From Bacillota bacterium (GTDB taxonomy: Bacteria > Bacillota > Clostridia > Christensenellales > SZUA-584), in contig JAEYOE010000003.1 in NCBI GenBank assembly GCA_023412005.1, positions 62,001 through 126,000 of the forward strand: DNA of 64,000 nt, read 5' to 3'. Below are positions 1 to 9,762 of the stretch, piece after piece. The translations under genes were made by a program, and so were the position numbers. The notes under the pieces were generated by a model. The model saw only the letters and a list, made by a program, of their open reading frames with translations, did no database searches and was not told the origin of the DNA. Each line of letters begins with the position of its first letter. The stretch's first letter is position 1.

Positions 1-1399
1 GGTCAAGGCGCTGGCCGCCCGTATAATCCACACCGCCCGCGTCCTGTGTCATCATGTGCGCCATCACACCGTTGATAAACGCAATCACCTCGGGACGGCT
101 GCGGTAGTTGGTGTTCATCTCGATAAGCCCGCTTGCTTCCAGCTCACGGCAGCGTTTGATCAACAAATCGGGGTTCGATTCGCGAAACGTGTAAATGCAT
201 TGCTTCACGTCTCCCACGAGAAAATCGTTGCCGCCGCGCTGAACACTTAGAATAATCGCATGCTGCGCCTCGTTGATGTCCTGATATTCGTCCACAAACA
301 CATGCGCGTATTTGGCACGGTAACGAGCGGCCACATCCTTCACGCTGAGCGCCTTTAAGGCAAAGTGCATCGTGTCGTCGTGATCAATCAGGTTCTTTAA
401 GCGCTTCGCCTTTGCATAAAGCTTCATGAAAAGCCGCGTCAGTTCAATGAAAAACCGTCCATCGCGCGCGGTCTGCCGCAGCTCTTCGGTCACCTTTGCA
501 GTGAAATCCCCGGCACAACCGCGTAAGGTGTCAAAACATCGGTTGGCACGGTTTGTCAGCATGGCGCTTTCGCGGTTCGGCGCGCCTTTTTGCTTGCAGG
601 TGATTTCCTTTGCCTCGGGCAATATTACAAAATCCTTGACAATGGCCTGCGCCGCGCGCAAGACCAGCAACCGGTCGGTCTCGCTTTCGTCGGCTTCGTC
701 TGCAAAGCCTTTTTCGGCCCAAAGTTCGCTTCGTTGCATCAGATACGCATTGGCTTCCGCCGCCGCCGCTTTAACCATGCCTGCAAATTCGTCAAACAGC
801 ACGTCCGTGAACGGGCCGCCGTCGAAATGCGCATCGGCTTCATCCAGCCACTTGTGCGGGTTTTTAAGGCTCACTGCTCGGTTGTATATCGCACTGACAA
901 TATGCGCAATCTGCTCTGTATCGCCGCGCCCTGCGTATTTTTCTGCCACCGGGCGCATAGACGTATCCGCTTTGGCCAGTTCAATGGCCTGCTCCATCGC
1001 ATCCTGCCTGAGCCTAGCCATTTCGGCCTCGCTGGCAATGGTAAACGATGGCGATGTGCCCGCATACTCAAAGTTATCGCGTATCAGCCGCCCGCAAAAC
1101 GCATGCAGCGTGGATATATCCGCGAAAACGCATTTTTCCGCCTGAGCAGCAAGGCGCGGCGACGCTGCGCCCGCTTCCTGCAGCCGTTTATAAATGCGCT
1201 CACGCATCTCACTCGCCGCAAGATTCGTAAACGTCACAATCAGCATGTTTTCTATATCTTCGCCTTCTTCAATCAGGCGCAGTACGCGCTCGGTCAGCAC
1301 GCTTGTTTTGCCGCTGCCCGCCGCGGCGGATACCACCACGCTTTTGCCGCGCGTATCAATCGCCATGCGCTGCCGTTCATTCCACTGCCTGCCGCTCAT
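1..1399 (-). CDS. addA: ATP-dependent helicase/nuclease subunit A (AddA), N-terminal part only
   Basis: This is the start of the AddA subunit of the AddAB (RexAB) double-strand-break repair enzyme, a UvrD-like 3'-5' helicase carrying a nuclease domain at its far end. The frame opens MSGRQWNERQRMAIDTRG and then shows the Walker A segment SAAAGSGKTSVLTERV at about residues 22-37, typical of superfamily 1A helicases. About 466 codons are in the window; the rest, including later helicase motifs and the nuclease domain, lies beyond the left edge. The start is set by a GGGAGGTGAT ribosome site inside the end of addB. The addB stop (1400-1402) directly abuts this ATG, so the two subunits are translationally linked. 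The family call is secure; completeness cannot be judged. Confidence 0.93.
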   Translation of the reverse strand, partial: MSGRQWNERQRMAIDTRGKSVVVSAAAGSGKTSVLTERVLRLIEEGEDIENMLIVTFTNLAASEMRERIYKRLQEAGAASPRLAAQAEKCVFADISTLHAFCGRLIRDNFEYAGTSPSFTIASEAEMARLRQDAMEQAIELAKADTSMRPVAEKYAGRGDTEQIAHIVSAIYNRAVSLKNPHKWLDEADAHFDGGPFTDVLFDEFAGMVKAAAAEANAYLMQRSELWAEKGFADEADESETDRLLVLRAAQAIVKDFVILPEAKEITCKQKGAPNRESAMLTNRANRCFDTLRGCAGDFTAKVTEELRQTARDGRFFIELTRLFMKLYAKAKRLKNLIDHDDTMHFALKALSVKDVAARYRAKYAHVFVDEYQDINEAQHAIILSVQRGGNDFLVGDVKQCIYTFRESNPDLLIKRCRELEASGLIEMNTNYRSRPEVIAFINGVMAHMMTQDAGGVDYTGGQRLD

Positions 1400-4300
1400 T
1401 TAAATCACCTCCCTATTGAGGCTTTCCCTGTCAAACACCTGCTGCTCTCGCATTTGGTTTCCCTCATACTCGGTGTTGATTTGGCAAACGGACAGATAGT
1501 TGCAGCCGTCACACACCTGTGCGTTTGCGGGGCATATCGCCGTATTGCCGCTGTAAATCTGCTCCGCCGCATTTTTAATAAAACCGATGCTCATATCCAG
1601 CAGTGCATCCAGCTCCGCTTCGCTGAACAGTCTGGACGCGCCGCGCCCATTGAGACCGCCCGAACTCGTCAGCGCCTGATCCACCGCCTTTAAGCTGCCG
1701 CCTTGCAGCGTATCCGAAAAGGCGCGCTGCACCGTCGCGTCGCACAGCGTCAGCCCGGACATCCGCGCGTCCTTCGCGGCTTCGTCCGCACTTTCACAGT
1801 ACCTTTCACCGATGCGCATGTAATAGCCGCCGGCTGGCTGCAGGCCACTGTGGTTCAGCAGCCGCCGCGCCGCCTCGATATAAACGGGCAGCTGCAATGA
1901 TAGCCCCATCGCAAAATCACTTAACGAGAATTTGACTGCGGACGATTTGTAATCGACCACGCGGTAATACCCGTTTGACGTATCAATACGGTCGATCTTG
2001 CCTGTGATCTGCACGCTGCCGAACGCTGTTGGCACATCAAACGCAAACGTCTGCTCGCTTGCGTGCAGCGCTGCCTCGCTGCCGACAAAGTGTGACCGTA
2101 TGCGCAGCGCCGTATCAACCAATTCGCGTGTTAACACAGATGCCTGCATCGCAAAGCGCTCGTCCTCCAGCAGCTTGGCGTTGTCGTGCGCCTGCATGGC
2201 CTGGCTTACCGCGCGGCGCATCCGCTCAGCGGTCTGCGCTTCGCTCAGCGCTTTGATATCCGTCTGCTCTTCTATGAGACCACGCACAAACAGATCCAGC
2301 GCGAGATGCATAAATGTGCCGATGTCGATGCGATCATTCACATAATCGCGCGGGATCTGCGCCTTGATGCCGTGATCGAGAAAATGCCGAAACGGGCATT
2401 TATAGTAGTTTTCAATGCGCGTTGCGCTGCACCGAATACCGCCGTAAAGCGCTTCGGCTTCGCCTGCGCTCATGGCTTTGGCCGCGTTGCCGCGCAGCAG
2501 CAGCGCCTCGGCGCTTTCGCGCCAGCCGCTTCGGTTCAGATAGCGTGCTGCTGCCTTGAGCAGGCTTTCATCCGGTGTCCTGCCGCGCAGCACATCCGCT
2601 GCCGCGCCGAGCACATCCGCCTCCATACCGCGCAGCGACGGCACGCTGTTGCCTGCCGTTTGCACAGTGAGCGTCGGAAACAGACGTTTGATACGGTCAA
2701 TCAGCACAGAGGGCTGCCCGGTCTGCACGTTATAGCTCAGAACCAGCTTTTCTTTGGGTTTTGCAAGCGCCGTATACACCTTGAGTTTCTCGGCGCTCAA
2801 ATCGTATACACCCGTATCGAGCCCGCACGCAAGCAGCGCGTCGCGCTCCGCCGCCGAGAGAATACCCGGGCCGTCGTCGCGCGCGGGCCATACGCCGTCG
2901 TGCACACCCACGGCGAACAGCACATCGATACCCGGCAGCCGCGACAACGTCATATCAAACACGCCCACCTCATCCGTGGCAGGCGGAATCACCGCAATTT
3001 TCACCGCTTCGAAGCCCGTTTTCACCATCGCACAGAACGTCTGCGCATCCAGCGGCGCATCGCCGTAAACACGCACGATGCCATCCAGCACGTCGAGGCT
3101 CTTTTCATAAACCTGCCTGAAATACGCGCACTCGCCGCGCGTCTGTTCGCTGTCAATCGCATCACAAAAAGCGGTCAGCTTGTCCTCAATGGCGCAGTCC
3201 GCCAGAAACGTCTTCACAGCGTGGGCAGACGTTTGCGTATTACACGACTTCACCGCCTCAAAGAGGCGTTGCAGCGGCGTTGCCACGGCAAGGCGCAAGC
3301 GTTCCGCTTCTGCCGCATCTTCGCCGCGCCAAAACGAGTTCATGTAATGCCAACCCTTGTAGGCATAGCGCTGCGCGTACCGAAAAAGATGATGGCGCTC
3401 ATCCTCGCTCAGCGGAGAAAACACGCTGTAAATACAGCCCGTCACTGCGGTTAAATCGCCCGCTGCCGCTTGCAGCGCTTTATACAAAAAATCAAAAAAA
3501 GCGTTATCGGACAGCTTTCTGCGTTCATCGATAAACACAGGGATTCCGCATTGCGCGAAAATGGATTTGATAACAGGCAGATAGGCACCAAGGCCGCTGC
3601 CTGCCACGGCGATATCGCGGAAGCGTTTGCCGCGCTGAACCTCACTCAAAATGCCCGCCGCAAGCGCCTTGACCTCCTGATCGAGTGTCTGCGCCTCCGT
3701 TATGGCGATACCCTCCGGTTCGCCCTCAAACGGACGATACGGGTAGCTGTATAACGTCTCTTCCAAATAGCCGAGTGCCGCGGTGACATGACGCGTTCCA
3801 AGTCTTGGCTCAACTGTTTGCACCGTATGCCCGCTGTTTTGCGCCGCGCGGATAAACCGCTGCATGTCGCGCTGCTCCGATTCGAAAATTTCGGCATCAC
3901 TGCCGCCGCCCGCGCCGCGAAAGGCCGCCACCGTATCCACTGCCAGTGCCATCACCTTTTCCAGCAGCTGCATCACCGCGGGTGACGCGCTGTCGAGACC
4001 ATCGATCACGATGTGGGCGCCATACAGGAACGCGGCTTTATGCGCATTTTGAGCAGCCAGTGCGTACATATCCGCGCTGTCAAACCGGCCCGCGCTGAGC
4101 TGGTTGAATTTTTCATAGACGTCTGCAATATCGGCTAGCTTTTTGGCCAGAGCGGCATCATTGGTTTTTTTAGCCGCGTCGCGAAGGGTGTGCGGCGTTT
4201 GGCAGTGGCTTTTCAGCCGCGTTAACAGATCGGCCACGCACGTGTCAAAATCGGGCAGCTTTGAGACGCCGCCGAACGGGCTTTGCAGTGCGTCCAGCGC

Positions 4301-4582
4301 GCGTCGGCAGTAAACCGCCTTCTCGGCGTGTGTCATAAATTCGAAATGCCCCGCGCAATCAAGTATGCGGTAGCACAGGCGCTGACTGCTCAACACCTCA
4401 AGACCGAGAATGCCATCGACCTCGCATGAAAGCATGATGCTTTTTTCCGTCTCAAACGTCAGCGCGCCGGGCACAATCACAATAACCTTGTCAAAAGGGT
4501 TCTGAATCAATTTTTTGATATGCGCCGTTAAGTAGCGGCTTTTGCCGCTGCCCGCGCGCCCTGTCACCACTGTGACGCCCAT
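1400..4582 (-). CDS. addB: ATP-dependent helicase/nuclease subunit B (AddB)
   Basis: AddB partners AddA in processing broken DNA ends for RecA loading. The 1060-residue length is close to that of other Firmicute AddB proteins. It opens with the P-loop GRAGSGKS at residues 8-15. The C-terminal RecB-type nuclease core includes VVDYKSS near residue 877. The four cysteines of the AddB iron-sulfur staple are visible: one in YYKCPFRHF near residue 730, and three in the tail CDGCNYLSVC near residues 1026-1035. An AAAGGAGG site lies just before the ATG. The gene is first in an addB-addA operon read leftward, the usual order. No frameshift or missing motif was noticed. Confidence 0.96.
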   Translation of the reverse strand: MGVTVVTGRAGSGKSRYLTAHIKKLIQNPFDKVIVIVPGALTFETEKSIMLSCEVDGILGLEVLSSQRLCYRILDCAGHFEFMTHAEKAVYCRRALDALQSPFGGVSKLPDFDTCVADLLTRLKSHCQTPHTLRDAAKKTNDAALAKKLADIADVYEKFNQLSAGRFDSADMYALAAQNAHKAAFLYGAHIVIDGLDSASPAVMQLLEKVMALAVDTVAAFRGAGGGSDAEIFESEQRDMQRFIRAAQNSGHTVQTVEPRLGTRHVTAALGYLEETLYSYPYRPFEGEPEGIAITEAQTLDQEVKALAAGILSEVQRGKRFRDIAVAGSGLGAYLPVIKSIFAQCGIPVFIDERRKLSDNAFFDFLYKALQAAAGDLTAVTGCIYSVFSPLSEDERHHLFRYAQRYAYKGWHYMNSFWRGEDAAEAERLRLAVATPLQRLFEAVKSCNTQTSAHAVKTFLADCAIEDKLTAFCDAIDSEQTRGECAYFRQVYEKSLDVLDGIVRVYGDAPLDAQTFCAMVKTGFEAVKIAVIPPATDEVGVFDMTLSRLPGIDVLFAVGVHDGVWPARDDGPGILSAAERDALLACGLDTGVYDLSAEKLKVYTALAKPKEKLVLSYNVQTGQPSVLIDRIKRLFPTLTVQTAGNSVPSLRGMEADVLGAAADVLRGRTPDESLLKAAARYLNRSGWRESAEALLLRGNAAKAMSAGEAEALYGGIRCSATRIENYYKCPFRHFLDHGIKAQIPRDYVNDRIDIGTFMHLALDLFVRGLIEEQTDIKALSEAQTAERMRRAVSQAMQAHDNAKLLEDERFAMQASVLTRELVDTALRIRSHFVGSEAALHASEQTFAFDVPTAFGSVQITGKIDRIDTSNGYYRVVDYKSSAVKFSLSDFAMGLSLQLPVYIEAARRLLNHSGLQPAGGYYMRIGERYCESADEAAKDARMSGLTLCDATVQRAFSDTLQGGSLKAVDQALTSSGGLNGRGASRLFSEAELDALLDMSIGFIKNAAEQIYSGNTAICPANAQVCDGCNYLSVCQINTEYEGNQMREQQVFDRESLNREVI

Positions 4583-5282
4583 ACCCCGCCTCCTTTGCTG
4601 CCATTATGTTATATCGGCCGCTGTTCGAAAAAAGGGACTTGCCCAAATACCATTCTATTGGATTGTTTAGTTTAAGATAAGTCGCTGTCAGCTGGTTTTG
4701 GCTGATGCTTGTTTGATGAGGTGAATGGGCATGGCATTGATGATAAGACACCTCATCCGGCGCTGCGCGCCACCTTCTCCTCTAAGGAGAAGGCTTCAAG
4801 ACATTATATAATCAACGACGTTGTCATCCGGAGCTTGTGGACGACGAAGTGAGCTAAGGCGTTAACCCATGGGATACCTCAACTCCGCTATCGCTCCGCT
4901 CGGTATGACATAAGGAACCAGCTGCCGTTCACGCGGACAACGAAGTTGTCATGCTGAGCTTGTCGACTACGAAGTGGACGAGCATCCCCTGATCAAGGCG
5001 CTAATATATGGGATATCATTCCACTGCGTAGTCGACTTCGTTATTATACCAATCTAAATCATCAGGAGCTAACGCACCACAATGAACGAAAAGTTACGGG
5101 AGTGGTCATTCATTCCACTGTCGTAGTGAACGAGCGTAGTGACGTGACTATGCAGTGGATAAGAATCTGTCGCAACAGATCCTGGTCCACTACGTAGTCG
5201 TTGCTTCGTTCCTCAGGATGACTGAATAGTGACTATTTATAATTATAACAGATACTTTCATATCAACCTTGTTTTTTGCATT
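4583..5282. repeat. Repeat-rich intergenic spacer with several palindromic elements
   Basis: This 700-base stretch holds no convincing gene. It contains one short element with a CTTCTCC/GGAGAAG palindrome (4749-4794) and three copies of a roughly 100-130 base element (about 4815-4912, 4940-5048 and 5104-5224). These carry GTCAT near one end, its inverse ATGAC near the other in two of the three, and motifs such as GTCGACTACGAAGTGGA inside. Related copies recur at 9657-9762, 18791-18832 and 52435-52572. The elements look like non-coding, palindromic, dispersed repeats. No transposase is nearby. Confidence 0.7.
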
Positions 5283-5304
5283 AAAAAAGCCGCCAAACAG
5301 CGGC
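5283..5304 (-). terminator. Rho-independent terminator of the 77-residue gene
   Basis: On the minus strand AGCCGC, a six-base loop and GCGGCT are followed by a run of six T. It sits about 20 bases after the stop of the small gene at 5325. Confidence 0.85.
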
Positions 5305-5324
5305 TCTCGTTGTAAGATTTGAGA

Positions 5325-5558
5325 CTATCCTCTCACCAGATAGTTAAGAAGGAGGTTCAAATCTTCAGGCTCCGAAACCAGCAGCTCAAGTTCATCGATC
5401 TTGGCTTCAGAAAACATCTGTGTCAGCATGATGTACTGGCAGAGTGTCGATTTCAGGTTCAGCCTGTCGCCTTCAGAGGTCACGAGCTCAATCTTGCCTT
5501 TGCAATTCTTGAGAACTTCGAAAAACTTCTGGGGCTCGTTGATGTTTTTAATCTTCAT
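5325..5558 (-). CDS. Small conserved-looking protein of unknown function (77 aa)
   Basis: I do not recognise a function. The predicted product begins MKIKNINEPQKFFEVL and is short, soluble and acidic toward its C-terminus, with no signal peptide, membrane segment or cysteine pair. A longer frame exists upstream, but the start at 5558 is chosen because AAAAGGAGG sits six bases before this ATG. The upstream extension has no such site. The gene has its own terminator and stands alone between a repeat-rich spacer and the TPR-like gene. Good ribosome site, terminator and coding-like composition make it a likely real gene. Confidence 0.8.
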   Translation of the reverse strand: MKIKNINEPQKFFEVLKNCKGKIELVTSEGDRLNLKSTLCQYIMLTQMFSEAKIDELELLVSEPEDLNLLLNYLVRG

Positions 5559-5652
5559 ACATTGCCTCCTTTTTTTATTACTGATACAACTTATGTATCC
5601 ACTAGAATATAACACACCTGTTGCATTTCGTCAACAAGATGTCCCCTGCTAT

Positions 5653-7404
5653 TTACACCGAATTTACCTTGGTTTTTAGGCCGATAAGTGCCGCCAGCCG
5701 CGCGTTTTTAACCGACAGCGTCTGCGGCAGCGGCGGCACGGTCTGCCCCGTTTGACGGCACGCATACGCGTAAAGCACCTGCGATAAACCCGAAGCCAGA
5801 TTGCGCTTATCCCGCGCGGCAGCCTGCAGCGCGAGCCTTGCCTGTTCAAACGCTTCAGCTGTGCCCGTCAGCATCAGCGCAAGCGCATATGTGTTGACAA
5901 TGTAGCCCTGCTTTGCGCGCTGCAGCAGCTTCGCGGCACGCGCGTAATCGCCCGTCGCCATATACGTCCAAGCGATTTTCTCGCTGATATGCCATGTGTT
6001 GTGCTTGCGGTCCGTATAGCTCTCGGTCACGCGCTTTGCCGCTTCCAGATATTTTACCGCTTTAAGCGCGTGGGCTTTGGGGTCGTCTCCCGATGCCTTT
6101 GCCACAAACGCCAGACCGCTATAGGCGCACCCGAGCCGATACAGCTTTTCAGACGGCGCGCGCGTCCATTCCTTTTGCAGTGCCGCCAGCGCCTTGGCGT
6201 CAAGCTTTTCGAGCGACAGCTCGGTTTCTGCGGTGTAGCATTTCTCCAGCAGCTCCGCCGCGCTATTCAAATCAAGCTTGGATATGGTTTGCAGCCTGCA
6301 CGGCTCCTTCACACCGGCGATGATGCGAAGACAATAATCGTGCAGCGGCAGATACGCGTCATCTAAGTAATACCCGCCCAGTACAAACAACGCTTTGGCG
6401 TATTCGCGTTTGTTGCGCTGTCTTTCTTCCTCGTTATCCAGCCCCTCATACAGTGCAATAGCGGTGGCCAAATGCTCCTCGCCCACCTCACGAATCTCGC
6501 GCAGCAGCTCGGCCTCGCGCGCGCCGAACGCACGCTGCCCAAACAGCAGATACGGTGCCTGTTTTTCGATGATCAGCTTGCCCTTGCGGTAATTGTTGCG
6601 AATGCTCTGAGGATAAATTTCGAGTGCGCGGTTCAGCCATTCGTTGGCGCTGTCAATCTGCTCGCCAAGGTCTTGATCGCGCCGCTCACCCTGGCGCATC
6701 AGCTCATGCACGTTTGAGTAATATCGGTAAGCAAGCGCCGTCGCGCAGCGCGCATTATCCGGCTCTAGCTCTGCGCCGCGTTTTAAGAACTCTTCACAGT
6801 AGCTTCGGTACAGCGCCGCTTCCTTCAGCTTCGCCTTTTCACTGGCTATCACCAGCAGCGTGACTGAAAGCTTGCTGCACGCCCGCCCGATGTTGTACAG
6901 CGCGTCCGGATTGTCCCATATCGTCTCATCGTTTTTGGCCTTGCTCAGCGGTGCGTACAGCATACACACGCCCTTATAGTCGCCGCTCTCCATTCGCGAC
7001 AGCGCCTGTTCGTCACGCTTGAGGCTGTTGCAGAGCGTTGCAAACCTTTCTCGTGGCATCACAAACAGCAAAGGTGCGTGCCCCATGTCGTTCAGCATAC
7101 CCTTTTGTACAGCCGCACGGTAAACCTCCATGCTGACCGAGGCGCTTTTCACGCCGAGTTTTTTCGCCGCACCAAGGTGCAGCGTCAGTCCATCCTTCGC
7201 CGCTTCAACCTTTTGAATAGGCAGCGCAAGCGCATGGCTTTTCTCACCGTTTATGCCCGCCTGATAGGCGATGACTGTCTTAATGTTTTTCAGCGTGTCG
7301 TCAAGATGCGGGAAAACTTTTTGGTTGTGCTTAAGCGCTTCGCCGCTCAGCCGATAGGTGTCTTTAAACTCCGCCGCATTAAACACCGCAATAATTGCCA
7401 GCAT
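5653..7404 (-). CDS. TPR-like repeat protein of unknown function
   Basis: This 583-residue protein is mostly helical and rich in Ala, Leu and Tyr. Several segments look like tetratricopeptide repeats, for example near residues 140-250 (ALYNIGRACSKL, CATALAYRYYSNV), and again at 440-520 (EKIAWTYMATGDYARAAKLL, NTYALALMLTGTAEAFEQAR). No signal peptide, transmembrane segment or catalytic motif is evident. The first 130 residues do not look like repeats and may be a separate domain. The ATG is preceded by GAGAGGG at a suitable distance. It is divergent from the glycosyltransferase gene. The likely role is a protein-interaction scaffold; nothing more specific is supported. Confidence 0.75.
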   Translation of the reverse strand: MLAIIAVFNAAEFKDTYRLSGEALKHNQKVFPHLDDTLKNIKTVIAYQAGINGEKSHALALPIQKVEAAKDGLTLHLGAAKKLGVKSASVSMEVYRAAVQKGMLNDMGHAPLLFVMPRERFATLCNSLKRDEQALSRMESGDYKGVCMLYAPLSKAKNDETIWDNPDALYNIGRACSKLSVTLLVIASEKAKLKEAALYRSYCEEFLKRGAELEPDNARCATALAYRYYSNVHELMRQGERRDQDLGEQIDSANEWLNRALEIYPQSIRNNYRKGKLIIEKQAPYLLFGQRAFGAREAELLREIREVGEEHLATAIALYEGLDNEEERQRNKREYAKALFVLGGYYLDDAYLPLHDYCLRIIAGVKEPCRLQTISKLDLNSAAELLEKCYTAETELSLEKLDAKALAALQKEWTRAPSEKLYRLGCAYSGLAFVAKASGDDPKAHALKAVKYLEAAKRVTESYTDRKHNTWHISEKIAWTYMATGDYARAAKLLQRAKQGYIVNTYALALMLTGTAEAFEQARLALQAAARDKRNLASGLSQVLYAYACRQTGQTVPPLPQTLSVKNARLAALIGLKTKVNSV

Positions 7405-7505
7405 AGCCGTTTCCCTCTCTTAATGGCGTTATATTCCATTCTATTTTAACATATTTTATCACTTTTTGTCACATAATTTTTACATATTGCACACATCAAT
7501 TTCTT

Positions 7506-7534
7506 TTGTATTATTTCCCACAGTGGTATATAAT
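7506..7534 (+). promoter_or_regulatory. Likely sigma-A promoter for the glycosyltransferase/aminopeptidase pair
   Basis: TATAAT at 7529-7534 is preceded, after a 17-base spacer, by TTGTAT at 7506-7511. It lies 31 bases upstream of the glycosyltransferase start in an AT-rich divergent region. Confidence 0.6.
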
Positions 7535-7565
7535 CTTAGTCGATACTGGAAGCGAGGCAATATGA

Positions 7566-8489
7566 ATGAAATACTCTGTGGTGATACCGGTCTTCAACGA
7601 AGAGGCCGTGCTGCATCTGTCATATGAACGGCTTAAAAAAGTGATGGACACTTTGGGTGATTATGAGCTGATTTTTGTTAACGACGGTTCGAGGGATGAT
7701 ACGCTCAAACAGCTTCGGCAGCTGGCGGCGAAGGATAAGCACGTTAAGGTGTTGAGCTTTTCTCGCAACTTCGGTCATCAGGAAGCGGTGACAGCCGGTA
7801 TGGCCAAAGCAGCCGGTCAGGCCGTCGTCATCATCGATTGTGATTTGCAGGACCCGCCCGAGCTGATTCCCGATATGGTGAAAATGTGGAAGGACGGTGC
7901 GGACATTGTTTACGGACACCGCATCAAGCGCAAGGGTGAAACGGTATTTAAAAAGCTGACCGCATGGCTTTACTATCGCGTGCTTAAAGCCTTTGGCGGC
8001 CAATATATCCCCGCAAACACGGGCGATTTTCGGCTGATTGACAAAAAGGTTTGCGATACGCTTAACAGCATGCCCGAGCGTAATCGGTTCCTGAGAGGCA
8101 TGGCAGCATGGTCCGGCTTCAAGACTGTACCGATTGATTACGTGCGCGACGAACGCGCCGCAGGCGAAACGAAGTATTCGCTGAAAAAAATGATGAAGCT
8201 GGCGGGCGACGGCATCACGTCGTTTTCCAACAAACCGCTCAAGTTTCCGTTTGTGTTCGGTATCGTTTTGGCCTTTGCCGCGTTTGTGTATCTGGTGCTG
8301 GCTGTGGTGCTAAACTGCACCGGCACATGGGAGTATCTGCATATCGTGTTTTCGCTGATACTCGGACTGATCGCCTGCTTGTTTATCGCAATCGGGATTT
8401 TCGGGCTTTATTTGGGCAGAATATACGATGAGGCCAAGGCACGACCAATATATATTATTGACGAACAAATCAATATGGAGGAAAAATGA
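7566..8489 (+). CDS. Family 2 glycosyltransferase, polyprenyl-phosphate type (DPM1/GtrB-like)
   Basis: The protein probably transfers a sugar from a nucleotide sugar to a polyprenyl phosphate carrier at the inner face of the membrane. The GT-A domain begins at residue 1 with YSVVIPVFNEE and shows VNDGSRDDT and the metal-binding DCDLQDP. The lipid-glycosyltransferase signature RNRFLRGMAAW lies near residue 177. Two hydrophobic segments near residues 225-250 and 260-290 are predicted membrane spans, as in GtrB and related enzymes. A GCGAGG site precedes the ATG. Its stop overlaps the next gene by four bases, so the two are co-transcribed, although no functional link is obvious. The sugar cannot be inferred. 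Confidence 0.9.
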   Translation: MKYSVVIPVFNEEAVLHLSYERLKKVMDTLGDYELIFVNDGSRDDTLKQLRQLAAKDKHVKVLSFSRNFGHQEAVTAGMAKAAGQAVVIIDCDLQDPPELIPDMVKMWKDGADIVYGHRIKRKGETVFKKLTAWLYYRVLKAFGGQYIPANTGDFRLIDKKVCDTLNSMPERNRFLRGMAAWSGFKTVPIDYVRDERAAGETKYSLKKMMKLAGDGITSFSNKPLKFPFVFGIVLAFAAFVYLVLAVVLNCTGTWEYLHIVFSLILGLIACLFIAIGIFGLYLGRIYDEAKARPIYIIDEQINMEEK

Positions 8490-9598
8490 TCGATCCGAGA
8501 CTGAAAACGCTTTGCCGTTCGCTTGTTCATTACTCTATGGCCGTTAAAAAGGGCGAACGCGTGCTGATAGAAAATTTCGACTGCCCCGAAGAGCTCTCAA
8601 CGCAGCTCATAAAAGAAGTGTACGAAGCAGGCGGCGTGCCGTTCAGCTGGGTGCGAAACCAGCGCATACAGCGCGCGCTGCTGCGCGATGCCAACCAAGA
8701 GCAGATTGAAGAGATGACGCGTTATGACGCGACGCTGATGCAGGATATGGATGCGTATGTGGCGTTTCGCGGCTCACTCAACACCTCGGAGCTTTCGGAT
8801 GTAGACGAAGATAAACTGAACCTTTACCGCTCTATTTATTCCAGGCGCGTGCATCATGAGCTGCGCGTAAAAAAAACAAAATGGGTGGTGCTGCGTTACC
8901 CGAACGGCTCAATGGCACAGCTCGCGGGCATGAGCACCGAGCAGTTTGAGGATTTTTATTTCAAGGTTTGTAATCTTGATTATTCGAAGATGGACAAGGC
9001 GATGGACGTGATGGCCGAGCGGCTGAAGAGTGTGGACGAGGTGCATATAACGGGGCCCGGCACCGATCTTCGTTTTTCTGTGAAGGGCATTCCCTCTAAA
9101 AAATGCAGCGGCCATATGAATATACCGGACGGCGAGATATACACCGCGCCCATTAAAGACAGCGCTAACGGCCGCATCACGTACAACACGCCGTCGTTCT
9201 CGCAAGGGTTTAAGTTTGAGAACATATCGTTTGAGTTTAAAAACGGAAAGATCATAGACGCGAAGGCGAACAACACCGAGCGTATCAACAAGATTCTGGA
9301 TACGGATGAGGGCGCGCGTTACTTGGGCGAGTTCTCGTTCGGCGTCAACCCATACATTCTGCACCCGATGTGCGATACGTTGTTTGACGAAAAGATTGCG
9401 GGCTCTATCCATTTAACGCCCGGTTCGTGCTATGAGGACGCTGATAACGGCAACGAAAGCGCCGTGCATTGGGACCTTGTGCTGATTCAGCGCCCCGATT
9501 ACGGCGGCGGTGAAATCAGCTTCGACGGCGAGGTCATCCGCAAAGACGGCAAATTCTTGGGCGACCTTGCGGTGCTCAACGAAGAAAATTTGGTATGA
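8486..9598 (+). CDS. M29-family aminopeptidase (AmpS/aminopeptidase T-like)
   Basis: This is a 370-residue cytosolic metallo-aminopeptidase of peptidase family M29, which removes N-terminal residues from peptides using two metal ions. Landmarks are IPDGEIYTAP near residue 213, GEFSFGVNP near 276, SIHLTPGS near 308 and SAVHWDLV near 325. These hold the glutamate, histidine and aspartate ligands of the family. The length matches the short M29 form. The ATG overlaps the glycosyltransferase stop as ATGA. A hairpin follows the stop codon. Confidence 0.9.
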   Translation: MIDPRLKTLCRSLVHYSMAVKKGERVLIENFDCPEELSTQLIKEVYEAGGVPFSWVRNQRIQRALLRDANQEQIEEMTRYDATLMQDMDAYVAFRGSLNTSELSDVDEDKLNLYRSIYSRRVHHELRVKKTKWVVLRYPNGSMAQLAGMSTEQFEDFYFKVCNLDYSKMDKAMDVMAERLKSVDEVHITGPGTDLRFSVKGIPSKKCSGHMNIPDGEIYTAPIKDSANGRITYNTPSFSQGFKFENISFEFKNGKIIDAKANNTERINKILDTDEGARYLGEFSFGVNPYILHPMCDTLFDEKIAGSIHLTPGSCYEDADNGNESAVHWDLVLIQRPDYGGGEISFDGEVIRKDGKFLGDLAVLNEENLV

Positions 9599-9611
9599 TC
9601 AGAGTAGGCTC

Positions 9612-9634
9612 AGAGTCGCCTTTCGGCGACTTTC
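9612..9634 (+). terminator. Hairpin terminator after the aminopeptidase gene
   Basis: AGTCGCC, loop TTTC and GGCGACT are followed by a short T-rich stretch. The seven-pair stem is strong, but the T run is brief. Confidence 0.6.
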
Positions 9635-9656
9635 AGCCTGTCGATAAACCCTGTTT

Positions 9657-9762
9657 TGTCATTCCGAGCCTGTCGACTACGTAGTGGATTGGAATCCCAT
9701 GAGAAACGCCCTGTAAAAAGTGATTCCGACGTAGTCGATCGCTTACGCTTCGACGGAATGAC
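9657..9762. repeat. Dispersed palindromic repeat, copy 4
   Basis: TGTCATTCCGAGCCTGTCGACTACG at the left mirrors a right end of CGACGGAATGACA, and GGAATCCCATG lies in the middle. It is the same family as the copies at 4815-5224 and 52435-52572. The rest of the spacer up to 10029 is AT-rich and shows no gene. Confidence 0.65.

Noticed and set aside
590..3454. Long plus-strand frames opposite addA and addB (up to about 420 codons)
   Set aside because: They are antisense to clearly conserved AddAB frames, have no ribosome sites and read as Arg/His-rich nonsense typical of the reverse of G+C-rich genes.
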